Assembly (NCBI GenBank): GCA_020636215.1
Contig: JACJYG010000015.1
Location: 1-64,000 of the forward strand
DNA: 64,000 bases
Reading direction: 5' to 3'
Source of the DNA: Lewinellaceae bacterium
Lineage (GTDB): Bacteria; Bacteroidota; Bacteroidia; Chitinophagales; Saprospiraceae
Below, piece after piece: positions 50,324 to 58,003 of this stretch; positions within the stretch are counted from its first letter, which is position 1, and each line of letters opens with the position of its first letter. The notes below the pieces were generated by a model. The model worked only from the letters and a program-made list of their open reading frames with translations. It made no database searches and was not told the DNA's origin. Both the position numbers and the translations under genes were made by a program.

Positions 50324-50875
50324 TATAGGCGCTTTTTATGCCTTTCCTGGAGCAGTTGCTGAGCATCCGCATCGTGTCTGCCGAAAACTTGCCGGCCAAA
50401 ATGCAAACGACCCTGGAGCGGGAAGCTGATTTTGTCCGCAAAGTCCTCACTCAGGAGGGAAAGGAGGTGATCCTGCATGTGGAGTTCGAATCTGATGTGG
50501 AACCGGCTATGGTGTACCGGTTGTCTGAATACCATGGCATCTTGTTGAAAAAGTACCAACTGCCAGTGCACCATGTTGTGGTGCACCTGGGGGAGCTCCG
50601 GCCTAATGTTCCGGCTCAATTAAAGCAGGAGGAAGTGTTTACCGGCTTTGAATTGATTGATTTTGGACGGTTGGACTTTGAGGAATTAATCAATAGCCAG
50701 ATCCCGGAGGTGGTGGTGTTGGCCATCCTGGCTGATTTCAAAAGGAAACTGCCGGAGGAGGCTATTCGTTCTATTATTGGACGGCTGCCGCAGGTGGCGA
50801 AAGGAAAGTTGTCCCTCCAGAAGTTTATTCGCCAATTGAATGTCTTGTCGGGATTGCGTAAATTGCATGAACTAA

Positions 50876-51034
50876 GGGCTTGCAAAATAATAAGTGGTCC
50901 AGAATAGACGAAGTTATTTTGTGCGCTAACAAGGCGCCAAACGTAGGCATAGCCAAAGCTAAGGCGAGGCTTGGCAACGCAGTTAGCGCGCAAAAGAACG
51001 AGCCTAAATGGAGTACTTATTGTTTTGCAAGCCC
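50876..51034. repeat. Hairpin element C (159 bp), termini GGGCTTGCAAAATAATAAGT
   Basis: GGGCTTGCAAAATAATAAGT is mirrored by ACTTATTGTTTTGCAAGCCC. TAA flanks it on both sides (50873-50875 and 51035-51037), a 3-bp target duplication. Internal arms TTATTTTGTGCGCTAAC/GTTAGCGCGCAAAAGAAC also pair. The centre carries GTAGGCATAGCCAAAGCTAA. Same family as element E. Confidence 0.92.
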
Positions 51035-51227
51035 TAACGGTTAAAACGATCGAAGCTATGCCAGTGACGTATGATATCAAAAAAGATTTCCTCTATAAGA
51101 AAGGTAAGGAGGAAGGGATCGAAAAAGGAATGGAGAAAGGCTTGGAAACGGGACTTGAAAAAGGCCAGGAGCTGAAAGAACGGATTTTTGTCACCCGCGG
51201 TTGGGAAAAGGGCATGGCGCCAAAGGA

Positions 51228-51263
51228 ATTCTCCCTCCCCCTCGGGGAGGGCCGGGGTGGGGC
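51228..51263. repeat. CTCCCTCCCC/GGGGAGGG palindrome in rpn
   Basis: CTCCCTCCCCCTCGGGGAGG followed by GCCGGGGTGGGGC resembles REP-like palindromes common in Bacteroidota genomes. It lies between GWEKGMAPKE and AELADMPLERV of the rpn frame and shifts it. Confidence 0.6.
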
Positions 51264-51437
51264 ATGCCGAACTGGCGGATATGCCCCTGGAACGGGTGAA
51301 AGCAATTATCCTGGAATTGGAAACGGATGGGAAAGGGAAAGCCTAATTTGTTCAATCGTTAGATAACGTTTTTCAACCTGCTATTCTGTTTCCTCAAATT
51401 TACTAACATCATTAGCTTAATCTTAACGGAGTAAAAT

Positions 51438-51674
51438 ATGAATAAAGACGCAGCATATCAGAATATTGTGGACTGGCTGGCTAAGCTCAACCCGCAGGAA
51501 GTCGTTGCTTATACTCCCGATAAAATGACTCTTAAACGGGTACAAAAATTGATCTTTAAACAAAGCGCTGGCACCCTCACCGAAGAAGAAAAAGAGGAAC
51601 TTAACAATTACTGCTACCTCGAAAATATGCTAGGCCTGGCAAAAGCGAGAGCTCACCAATTGCTCCGGGCATGA
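51438..51674 (+). CDS. Small protein paired with an HNH nuclease (78 aa)
   Basis: All-helical, charged: NIVDWLAKLNPQEVVAYTPD, KMTLKRVQKLIFKQSAGTLT, EEEKEELNNYCYLENMLGLA. No named family is known to me. Its stop overlaps the start of the HNH gene (ATGA at 51671-51674), so the two are translated together. A size of 70-80 aa with an overlapping nuclease is the usual shape of an antitoxin-toxin or immunity pair. This is inference from arrangement. A purine-rich GGAG lies a few bases before the ATG. Confidence 0.7.
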   Translation: MNKDAAYQNIVDWLAKLNPQEVVAYTPDKMTLKRVQKLIFKQSAGTLTEEEKEELNNYCYLENMLGLAKARAHQLLRA

Positions 51675-52087
51675 GTGAATACGTTCCCGAAAAACTTCGT
51701 TCTCTTGTTATTGCCCGCGCAAGCCATTGCTGTGAATACTGCCTGATGCACGATAGCGACCTCATTTTCAGTGGGCATATTGATCATATTATCAGCCTGA
51801 AGCATGAGGGACCTACTGAAGCAGGCAACCTCGCTTATAGTTGCCTTGTCTGTAATGTCAATAAAGGAACCGATGTAGCTTCTTATCTTCGTGAAGAAGA
51901 CGAATACTATCCCTTATTTCACCCCCGGCGAGATAACTGGCATGAGCATTTCTACCTTCAGGAAGGCAGGATAATCGCGAAAACTAAAATTGGAGAAGTG
52001 ACGGTTAGAATTTTACAATTTAACCGCACAGATAGGGTTCAGCGCCGCCTATTACTGGAAAAGGTTGGGCGTTATCCAGGCAAATGA
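51671..52087 (+). CDS. HNH endonuclease (138 aa)
   Basis: HNH nuclease with a zinc-binding frame: C21/C24 (CCEYC) and C58/C61 (SCLVCN), with the active-site segment HIDHI (H36, D38, H39), N53 and N62. The order Cx2C - HxDHI - N - Cx2CN is classical. The C-terminal part is specific to small HNH proteins in which a helical partner precedes (FHPRRDNWHEHFYLQEGRII). It may nick or cut DNA; the target is unknown. Confidence 0.85.
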   Translation: MSEYVPEKLRSLVIARASHCCEYCLMHDSDLIFSGHIDHIISLKHEGPTEAGNLAYSCLVCNVNKGTDVASYLREEDEYYPLFHPRRDNWHEHFYLQEGRIIAKTKIGEVTVRILQFNRTDRVQRRLLLEKVGRYPGK

Positions 52088-52281
52088 TTTACATTTTATT
52101 TCCTGAAACCACCTGTGGTGATTGACCTTCCTGATTCAATATTTCCGTCTTTTATCCACCAGGCAAATCTTGACATCAAAAACAATGTTTTTAGGGGTAT
52201 TGCCCCATTTCCCCTATCTTCCCTCCCGGAAAACAGCTAGAGGTGCCAGAAGTTATTCTGTAACACTCTAATGCTATCGCT

Positions 52282-52719
52282 ATGAAAACCCTCTTTTTCC
52301 TCCTGAGCTGCCTGCTGGCCCTGCCCGGCTACGGCCAGCAGCCTTTTCCTGCCAAAGAAAAAATTCCCGTCTCTACCAATGTCCTCCACCTCTTCCAGGG
52401 GGCTCGCTGCTTGCAGCGGGGCGTGGCTACCGAACGGCTGGAAGCTTATGGCTTCCACCGCTTCCGGCAGCTGGCGGCCTTCTACGAGCCGATGGGGGCC
52501 TATCCTTTTTGTATCTATTTCCGGGAAAAAGAAAACGGGCCGCTGTACTTGCTGTTCAAAGGCTTTTGCCGGGGCATGCACGTGACGGTGCCGGTGGCTT
52601 ACCGGGGCATCTATTATGTGGCCGTCTTCGACCAGCTACGGCCTTCGCTGCTGGTGGCAGACGCCCGCCAGCGGGAGATGGGGGTGGCCTATGCTGCGGC
52701 TTGTGTTTTGCATGATTAA
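52282..52719 (+). CDS. Secreted hypothetical protein (145 aa)
   Basis: Signal peptide MKTLFFLLSCLLALPGYGQQ with likely cleavage after YGQ. The mature part is about 125 residues of mixed alpha/beta (VLHLFQGARCLQRGVATERL, RFRQLAAFYEPMGAYPFCIY, VAYRGIYYVAVFDQLRPSLL) with no known motif. It is followed 11 bp later by a lipoprotein gene in the same direction; both probably end at the terminator at 53349. Confidence 0.72.
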   Translation: MKTLFFLLSCLLALPGYGQQPFPAKEKIPVSTNVLHLFQGARCLQRGVATERLEAYGFHRFRQLAAFYEPMGAYPFCIYFREKENGPLYLLFKGFCRGMHVTVPVAYRGIYYVAVFDQLRPSLLVADARQREMGVAYAAACVLHD

Positions 52720-52730
52720 ATCCTTGAGCT

Positions 52731-53285
52731 ATGAAAACTGTTGTCCTTTTTTTGTTCCCGTTTTTATGCCTTTCCTGCGATAAGCCCTCTCTGGTGGAGG
52801 CGCCGCCGGTGGCCGCCATCGAGGTGGATACGCCGGCATCGGCTCCTTGCCCTTTTCCGGAGTATGACCCGCCGGATGTGGTGCCGGGCACCGGCTGCCG
52901 CAACCCTTGCCAGTTCGTTTACGAGGGTTGGGTGGATTTTGAAGGGGGCGTGCTGCAGGTTAACTGCTTGCGCTTGCCCCTCTCCTCCCCTGCTTTGTCG
53001 TTCAGCGTCGATAGCACCATCATCCGCCACGTGGGGTATGGCTTCCTGAAAGTGCTCCGCATCCAGGCGCCGGGTATCGGGGCCTGGTGCGCGGGCAAGG
53101 TGTTCTTCCTGGCGGAGGGCTGCCCGGCTCCGGAACGCCACATGCTCCTCCTGGCTCACGATGGGATGAGCGAGTTCCGGGTCATCTGGCCGAAAGGTTT
53201 CTGGGATTGCGCGGCCGGTAAACGGATCAACTTCCGGATCATCGCTCGTAACCCCCTGGCGCTGGAGGGGGGTGGAGAGCCTTAG
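52731..53285 (+). CDS. Lipoprotein of unknown function (184 aa)
   Basis: Type II signal peptide MKTVVLFLFPFLCLSCDKP with lipobox LSC, then a Pro/Ala-rich linker. The beta-rich domain contains six or more cysteines (GCRNPCQFVYEGWVDFEGG, VNCLRLPL, WCAGKVFFLAEGCPAPE, FWDCAAGK). Its composition suggests an Ig-like or adhesin-like outer-membrane lipoprotein. It ends 64 bp before a strong terminator. No homology is claimed. Confidence 0.72.
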   Translation: MKTVVLFLFPFLCLSCDKPSLVEAPPVAAIEVDTPASAPCPFPEYDPPDVVPGTGCRNPCQFVYEGWVDFEGGVLQVNCLRLPLSSPALSFSVDSTIIRHVGYGFLKVLRIQAPGIGAWCAGKVFFLAEGCPAPERHMLLLAHDGMSEFRVIWPKGFWDCAAGKRINFRIIARNPLALEGGGEP

Positions 53286-53348
53286 AGGCATACTATTCCC
53301 TCCCATTTCCCATTTATTTCTTCTTGTCTGTAATGTCGCATCTTTTTT

Positions 53349-53379
53349 CTGGGGCCGGCGCCGCCGGCCCCAGCTTTTT
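53349..53379 (+). terminator. Rho-independent terminator after the lipoprotein gene
   Basis: CTGGGGCCGGC and GCCGGCCCCAG pair around a GCC loop and are followed by CTTTTTA. It lies 64 bp after the stop of the 52731 gene and would end that operon. Confidence 0.8.
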
Positions 53380-53843
53380 ATAACTTACACAGCTGGAATA
53401 AAAGTTTGCAACCAAAAAATTGACAAACTATCCACTTTTGGAATATATTACAACCGCAATGGGTAGCTGTTTCCTGTGAATGGCTGCTCTTTCTTTTTTT
53501 TAGGGCTATATCCGCGCCCTGCCCAACGTACCGGGGATGAAAGCTTGCTTCTCCTCCGGCCTGCAATAAAAGAGCCTGCTCCTTCCCGGGAAATACCTGG
53601 CTCTTTGACAATTTTGACTATTCATACTGCGGCAATCGGTAATGGCAGGCCTGCATTACCGACTGGCCTTAGAGCGATTTGGTTAATAGTACTTGGCTGA
53701 GTTTTCTCTTTGGGGTAACCAAGCTACCCATGAGTGAGCTTTAGGGGCAATCCTCCTGGCATTTTATACCCCACACTGCCATGCAAAACATACTAATCAT
53801 TTGCATTTTCGCGAACGGCTTGGGTCGCGCTGACAGAAAACTT
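53380..53843. other. Non-coding stretch with partial R-type repeat
   Basis: No supported gene. ACTGGCCTTAGAGCGATTTG followed by GTTAATAG (53661-53688) matches the stretch before hairpin element G (CGGCCTTAGAGAAATTTGGT then TAATAG). GCGAACGGCTTGGGTCGCGC (53813-53832) resembles GCGAACGGCTTTGCTTGCGC at about 59970. These shared words mark a dispersed non-coding repeat. Confidence 0.5.
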
Positions 53844-54006
53844 AGAGTGTGTTGGGATTTTGTTTTTGATGCCGAAAATAGTCAGATTTGGGTTCTCACA
53901 AAGCCTTTTTTTCGCTTCGTAGTGGTGCTACGGGGCGAAAAAAAGGTAAAGTGAGGTTCCAAAGATGACCATTTGCAGGTCAAAGGATAAAATCCCAACA
54001 CGCTCT
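53844..54006. repeat. Hairpin element F (163 bp), termini AGAGTGTGTTGGGATTTT
   Basis: AGAGTGTGTTGGGATTTT is mirrored by AAAATCCCAACACGCTCT. The centre TTTTTTTCGCTTCGTAGTGG then TGCTACGGGGCGAAAAAAA is itself a strong hairpin. Its core CGTAGTGGTGCTACGG resembles the centre of element E. Element B begins five bases after it. Confidence 0.8.
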
Positions 54007-54011
54007 CAGCC

Positions 54012-54177
54012 CTAGTGCGCCGGGCATGAAGTAATCGGCCAATAATGGGAGGCTATTTTGGTGCTAGACGAGGCGCCCATGACGAGCATAGCCGGAGCTA
54101 CGTGAGGAATGGGCAACGACGTATAGCGCCAAAAGAGACCGCATAATGGGTCGATAATTTCGTTCCCGGCGCACTAG
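54012..54177. repeat. Hairpin element B (166 bp), same termini as A
   Basis: CTAGTGCGCCGGG is mirrored by CCCGGCGCACTAG. The inner arms pair (CAATAATGG/CGATAATTTCG region, GGTGCTA/TATAGCGCC, CGCCCATGACG/CGT-GAGGAATGGGC). The centre is GCATAGCCGGAGCTACG. It is in an intergenic region directly after element F. Confidence 0.85.
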
Positions 54178-54231
54178 TACTATCCAAATCGATCTACAGC
54201 CCCCGCAATACTGCGGGGCAGGCTTTGATTT

Positions 54232-54267
54232 CCTGCCTGCCCAGCTGGCACTGGCCAGGTAGGCAGG
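54232..54267. repeat. Family-Q palindrome
   Basis: CCTGCCTGCCCAGCTGG is mirrored by CCAGGTAGGCAGG after CACTGG. Intergenic, upstream of the KEQLQ lipoprotein gene. Confidence 0.65.
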
Positions 54268-54385
54268 TTTGGCTCTTTTTTATCAAGAAAAAAGGGCGTA
54301 AAAAAGCAAAGAATCCAAAACAAACCAACTTACCAAAACACAAAGTTTTAGAGCTCTTAAGCTACCCTTTGCAAATTCCTTTACC

Positions 54386-54413
54386 GGCAGCCCCCCAGGG
54401 CTGCCTTTTTTTA
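54386..54413 (+). terminator. Terminator-like hairpin in front of the KEQLQ lipoprotein gene
   Basis: GGCAGCCC-CCCA-GGGCTGCC is followed by TTTTTTT, ending 22 bp before the ATG at 54435. It could end upstream transcription or act as a leader attenuator for the lipoprotein gene. Confidence 0.7.
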
Positions 54414-54434
54414 TTTCCCAAATTCTATACAGCT

Positions 54435-54776
54435 ATGAAAACTACAAACTTCCTGGCCGCTTTCGCGCTGGCCATCACCCTCTTTGCCTGCAGCGAAGAC
54501 CCTTTTTTCGAGGTGGAACCGCCTCTGCCTTTGCTGCTTAAAGAGCAGCTGCAATCCGGCCCGAGTTCTTGCCCGGATTGCCGCCCGGCGCCTGACGGCG
54601 GTTTGCCGCCCGTGCTTTCTAAAGAACAGCTACAGGAGCAGGAGGGGTCTGATCCCTGGTGCCCCGGGTGCAGGCCGATGCCTCCTGGACAGGAACCGCC
54701 GCTTTGGCTGTTGAAGGAACAGCTCCAGGGCAACGAAGACTTTTACTCGCTTCCTTGTGTGGGGTGTGATCCTTGA
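54435..54776 (+). CDS. Small lipoprotein with three KEQLQ/CxxCxP repeats (113 aa)
   Basis: Signal MKTTNFLAAFALAITLFACS with lipobox FAC. The mature part is three tandem units of about 28 residues: LLLKEQLQ...CPDCRPAPDGG, VLSKEQLQ...CPGCRPMPPGQ and LWLLKEQLQ...CVGCDP. Each unit has a KEQLQ helix and a CxxC pair, apt for disulfides or metal binding. The short lipoprotein downstream ends with the same KEQLQ word. Function unknown. ATG 54435 is chosen; the open frame from 54225 runs through the terminator. Confidence 0.72.
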   Translation: MKTTNFLAAFALAITLFACSEDPFFEVEPPLPLLLKEQLQSGPSSCPDCRPAPDGGLPPVLSKEQLQEQEGSDPWCPGCRPMPPGQEPPLWLLKEQLQGNEDFYSLPCVGCDP

Positions 54777-54848
54777 TGATTGGGCGGAGGGAAAGCTCGC
54801 TCTGGTGGGCTTTCTCTTCTCTATTTCCTAAACCTGAAAACAATAACT

Positions 54849-55055
54849 ATGAGATCGCTGATGATCCTTTCCAGGCTGTCCTTTTTCTTCATCTCCTTCT
54901 TTATGTTAACGGCATGCCCTAACCCGGAGCCGGAGGAAGTGCGGGTTCAGCTCACTCCGGAGCAATATGATAGCCTCTTGCGGGCGGATGTGCCAACTCC
55001 CCGGATTCGGAGGCAGAAAGAGCAGTTGCAGTCGCAGGGGGATGAGTGGGATTGA
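54849..55055 (+). CDS. Short lipoprotein ending in a KEQLQ motif (68 aa)
   Basis: MRSLMILSRLSFFFISFFML followed by TACPNP gives a lipobox at TAC. The mature ~45 residues are charged and end RRQKEQLQSQGDEWD. The KEQLQ element links it to the preceding repeat lipoprotein and suggests a common family or partner. ATG 54849 follows AACAATAACT, an A-rich leader typical for Bacteroidota. Confidence 0.62.
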   Translation: MRSLMILSRLSFFFISFFMLTACPNPEPEEVRVQLTPEQYDSLLRADVPTPRIRRQKEQLQSQGDEWD

Positions 55056-55156
55056 TTTTGAGGGATGGTTGAATTTATGCTGCCTTTTAAAAACCGCCCC
55101 TTGATTTTCAGGGTTCCCGAATCGCGAATTCCGAACACTCCCAATTTCGCCCGCCT

Positions 55157-55900
55157 CTATCCGTTGTGCATTTGCTCACCGGGCAGGGCTAACCGGAGGC
55201 CATAGTTGCGCAGGCGGATACCGGGGCGATGGCGGTGGCGGTGGGTACAGCGGCAGCCCAAGTCCGTAGAGTTCCAGCGGCCTCCGCGAACTACACGGTA
55301 CATGCCTGCTGCCGGGCCTCGGGGATTCTCAACTTTGCCTTTTTTGTGGCATTCTTCATAGTATTTTTTGCTAAACCAATCCCAGCACCACTCCCATACA
55401 TTGCCGCTCATATCATATAATCCTAATTCATTGGGGCGTTTCTGCCCTACTTCTTTGGTTTCTTCCGGACTATTGCCGCTGAACCAACCTACTTCTCTGA
55501 GCGTATTGCTTCCTGCATAAAAATATCCCAAACTATATCTTCCTCCGCGGGCGGCATACTCCCATTCTGCTTCGGTGGGCAAGCGGTAGGTTTTGCCGGT
55601 TTGCAGGTTGAGTTCCCTGATAAAAACTTGGGCGCCAAACCAGGGTACTTGTTCCACTGGCCGTTTTTCTCCCTGGAAGAAAGAAGGGTTCTTATCATTA
55701 CCCATCACTGTTTTCCAGAGTGCTTGGGTTACCGTATACCTCCCCAAATAATAACTATCCAACACAACCGGGTGAACTGGCTTTTCTTCATCCCTGGCTA
55801 ATCCACCCTCACTGCCCATTAGAAACCTTCCTCCTTCTATGTATACCATATCGAAGGAGAATTTATTGGCCAGGATTTGTATTAGGGTATCGCTTGACAT
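55157..55900 (-). CDS. Formylglycine-generating-enzyme-like (FGE/SUMF1) protein (247 aa)
   Basis: FGE-sulfatase domain of C-type-lectin fold: FDMVYIEGGRFLMGSEGGLA, YYLGRYTVTQALWKTVMG, RPVEQVPWFGAQVFIRELN, YRLPTEAEWEYAARGGRYSL, ELGLYDMSGNVWEWCWDWFS, YRVVRGGRWNSTDLGCRCTH. Two Cys (GCRC) are placed near where true FGE has its catalytic pair, but the surrounding GSW pattern is altered to GRW. Most bacterial relatives are not proven sulfatase activators and serve as binding modules. No signal peptide. The C-terminal His/Arg-rich stretch (RCTHRHRHRPGIRLRNYG) is unusual. Confidence 0.85.
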   Translation of the reverse strand: MSSDTLIQILANKFSFDMVYIEGGRFLMGSEGGLARDEEKPVHPVVLDSYYLGRYTVTQALWKTVMGNDKNPSFFQGEKRPVEQVPWFGAQVFIRELNLQTGKTYRLPTEAEWEYAARGGRYSLGYFYAGSNTLREVGWFSGNSPEETKEVGQKRPNELGLYDMSGNVWEWCWDWFSKKYYEECHKKGKVENPRGPAAGMYRVVRGGRWNSTDLGCRCTHRHRHRPGIRLRNYGLRLALPGEQMHNG

Positions 55901-56035
55901 CTTTTTTAATGAATCGGATTTATTTCCTGGTATGTACTAGCTCCTTGAGTAAATTGTAATAGGGGCTGGGAATTGGATTACTTGCTTTTTTTCATCATCC
56001 TGGTTTTGAAACAGTACATTTACCTGATAGTGGAA

Positions 56036-56929
56036 TCACTCACATGCCTCCAGTAAGTCCCTTCCGAAAAAGTAATCTCCTGTGGCTGTATTCAGGACCG
56101 TCACGTCCGCCGGCTTGTCGGGGTCTACTGCATGGGCCAACGGGCACAGGGCTTCCAGTTCCACCAGGTTGCATTCCAGGGTGACTGTGCTCCCAGTGGC
56201 TATATTGCCTAGCCAATCGAAGTTGTTGCCGCTTTGTTTTTCCACCTTGATTTCAAAGGTGGATGGTTTCGATAGGTTCTCAAACAGGCTTGAGGGGGAT
56301 TCCATTGAGCTGAATTCCAGCATAAGGTAATAGATAGATTCATTTTCGAGCTTCGTGAACCCCTGGAGTGTCTTAAATTGGGGGTTCCGCAGTATGGTAA
56401 GGCTGTAAAAATACCGCATCTCCGGAAAGCTGGCGGACTCCAGCGCTTCATGGCCGTAAATGCCTATATTGGCATTGGCCGGGCTTTCGCCTACCCTTTC
56501 GAGCTTGGGCAAGCTTATCGTTTTTAATGCATTGTTGTTAATGAAATTTATGGGCTGCGCTACCGAAACAAGGCCCGGTAGTACTGCTGTTTCTAAAACT
56601 TGGTTATTATCAATTTTCAACTTTTCTACTTCGGCTAATTGTCCCAGGCCTTCCAGGTTTTCCAGGCCGGTATTCTCTATTCTCAACTCGCCGTGTATCT
56701 TTTCTATGTTTTGAAAGGCTGAAAGGTTATTGACACTTGAACCAATGTAGACATCGCCTTCCAGTTCGGTTGTTTTCAGCAGTTCATCCTTGTGCCGGCC
56801 TAATTTTTCCTGGTTCCAAAACTCTATCTTCGAGAGGTTTACGGGTATGGAGTCTTCAGAGCAGCTATTTAGGGTGAGTCCCAGGAATAGAATTACGGCT
56901 GGAAATAGGGCCTGGTTTTTACGGTGCAT
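56036..56929 (-). CDS. Leucine-rich (receptor-L-like) lipoprotein (297 aa)
   Basis: Lipoprotein signal MHRKNQALFPAVILFLGLTL followed by NSCSED. The mature part has a ladder of leucine-rich strands (GDVYIGSSVNNLSAFQNIEK, IHGELRIENTGLENLEGLGQ, LKIDNNQVLETAVLPGLVSV, PINFINNNALKTISLPKLER) typical of bacterial receptor-L/LRR surface proteins. The C-terminus has two Cys (LECNLVELEALCPLAHAV). It probably sits on the cell surface and binds a protein or glycan. It is a monocistronic minus-strand gene. Confidence 0.75.
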   Translation of the reverse strand: MHRKNQALFPAVILFLGLTLNSCSEDSIPVNLSKIEFWNQEKLGRHKDELLKTTELEGDVYIGSSVNNLSAFQNIEKIHGELRIENTGLENLEGLGQLAEVEKLKIDNNQVLETAVLPGLVSVAQPINFINNNALKTISLPKLERVGESPANANIGIYGHEALESASFPEMRYFYSLTILRNPQFKTLQGFTKLENESIYYLMLEFSSMESPSSLFENLSKPSTFEIKVEKQSGNNFDWLGNIATGSTVTLECNLVELEALCPLAHAVDPDKPADVTVLNTATGDYFFGRDLLEACE

Positions 56930-56995
56930 TTGGCTTGAATTTAGGTGAAATGAAGTGGGTTAATCCTGCTTTTTCCGTTCTTGTGTGTTGATGGG

Positions 56996-57424
56996 CTAAC
57001 AGAGTAGCTTTAAAGTTAACAATGTGTGCCTTAAGATGCAAAAAAAACGAGCCCGTTTTTCTTCGAACGTGTTGGTGGCGTTATTTGGCTGCCGGTTTAA
57101 GGGCTTGCAAAATAATAAGTGGTACAGAATAGACGAAGTTATTTTGTGGGCTAACAAGGCAAAAAACGTAGGCATAGTGGGGCTACGGCGAGGCTTTTTA
57201 ACACCGTTAGCGCGCGAAAGAACGAGTCTAAATGGATGATTTATTGTTTTGCAAGCCCTAATGGTTTGCCCCGACACGAGCAGCCGGGCATAGTTCAGAG
57301 AAGCTGTAATGTCTTCCTTTTCCAATTCCGGATGGCCCTCGAGAATCTCCTCAATCGTCATTTCTGAACCTAACAGGTTGAAAAGGTAGTTTTTTGAGCA
57401 TACCTTTGTAAAAACTAAACGCAA
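56996..57424 (-). pseudogene. DUF433 antitoxin fragment broken by hairpin element E
   Basis: Residues ~22-50, MTIEEILEGHPELEKEDITA and SLNYARLLVSGQTI, are the second half of a DUF433 protein. The expected N-terminal half (GKPxIxGTRI) is missing. Element E is inserted after GQTI; removing E and one TAA restores GQTIKPAAK followed by a stop. The rest of the open frame is element sequence. Confidence 0.75.
57101..57258. repeat. Hairpin element E (158 bp), same termini as C
   Basis: Starts GGGCTTGCAAAATAATAAGT and ends ATTGTTTTGCAAGCCC, with TAA at 57098-57100 and 57259-57261. It is about 80-85% identical to element C, with the centre CATAGTGGGGCTACGG in place of CATAGCCAAAGCTAAGG. Two separate copies with the same ends and the same 3-bp duplication show that it is a real mobile unit. 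Confidence 0.92.
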
Positions 57425-57681
57425 TGGAAAAGAATAAGCAAACCATATTCCCGCAATATCCCCGCATCGCCGTTGATCCTGGTGTTTGCCTGGGCAAACC
57501 CCACATTGCGGGCACTCGGATTACAGTTTCGGCCATCCTTGCAAACATGGCCGGCGGTATGGACATACCCTCCCTTTTGAAAGAGTTTCCCCGCCTGAAG
57601 GAAGAAGATATTTTGCAGGCTTTGGCTTTCGCTTCAAGCCAACTACAGGACCAATATTTCTCCGTTGAAATTGCGGCCTGA
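57424..57681 (+). CDS. DUF433 antitoxin-like protein (85 aa)
   Basis: Classic DUF433: PRIAVDPGVCLGKPHIAGTR, ITVSAILANMAGGMDIPSLL, KEFPRLKEEDILQALAFASS. These winged-helix proteins are usually antitoxins of a PIN-like DUF5615 toxin encoded immediately downstream. Here the next gene starts at the overlapping TGATG but is truncated to 20 codons, so the antitoxin is now an orphan. It starts at the same base position as the opposite-strand DUF433 fragment, a sign of repeated shuffling here. Confidence 0.85.
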   Translation: MEKNKQTIFPQYPRIAVDPGVCLGKPHIAGTRITVSAILANMAGGMDIPSLLKEFPRLKEEDILQALAFASSQLQDQYFSVEIAA

Positions 57682-57743
57682 TGAAATTCCTGGTAGATGA
57701 AAATATGCCGCTTTCCTCTCTTCCATCCATATCCCTTTTTTAA
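57681..57743 (+). pseudogene. Truncated DUF5615 PIN-like toxin (20 aa)
   Basis: ATG overlaps the DUF433 stop. MKFLVDENMPLSSLPSISLF then stops; MKFLVDEN-PLS is the start of DUF5615 (Mut7-C-like) toxins, whose first Asp belongs to the active site. About 80-100 further residues are missing. Confidence 0.8.
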
Positions 57744-57861
57744 AACTGTCCAAATATTTTTTATCCTTAATCTGTATGGCGCATAACTGTCCTGTCACAT
57801 ATTTAACCCTAACCCGCTTCATTACCCCTTAAACCCTGCCCCCTTTTCTCTATTCCTACCA

Positions 57862-57890
57862 GGGGGACAAAATCCCCATTTTGTCTCCCC
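57862..57890. repeat. GGGGGACAAAAT hairpin
   Basis: GGGGGACAAAAT and ATTTTGTCTCCCC pair around CCCC. It lies in the 220-bp non-coding gap (57744-57967) before the CCTCAA array and is otherwise featureless. Confidence 0.6.
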
Positions 57891-58003
57891 CCCATACCCC
57901 CCAGTTAGTAAAAACTTTTTTCGCCAAAAACCTAATCCATTGACTTTTACCCTGTCACAACTGTATATTGGCTATTCGCAAACGGGTAGCACGGAAATTC
58001 CTC

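Larger units (their letters stand above)
50110..51346 (+). pseudogene. Rpn-family PD-(D/E)XK nuclease gene with three insertions
   Basis: Pieces in order: MDSKKEGNKYDKIIKENL (50110-50163), ALFMPFLEQLLSIRIVSAEN through HVEFESDVEPAMVYRLSEYH to LSGLRKLHEL (50332-50875), then TVKTIEAMPVTYDIKKDFLY with KG-E-EG repeats, and AELADMPLERVKAIILELET to the stop at 51346. Rpn proteins are recombination-promoting nucleases with an HVEFES-type active site. The interruptions are hairpin element D, hairpin element C and a CTCCCTCCCC-type palindrome. Deleting C with one TAA restores the frame exactly (KLHELTVKTIEAM). Confidence 0.85.

Noticed and set aside
55157..55900. FGE-like protein as a diversity-generating retroelement target
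   Set aside because: The variable-looking C-terminus is suggestive, but no reverse transcriptase or template repeat is seen in the window.
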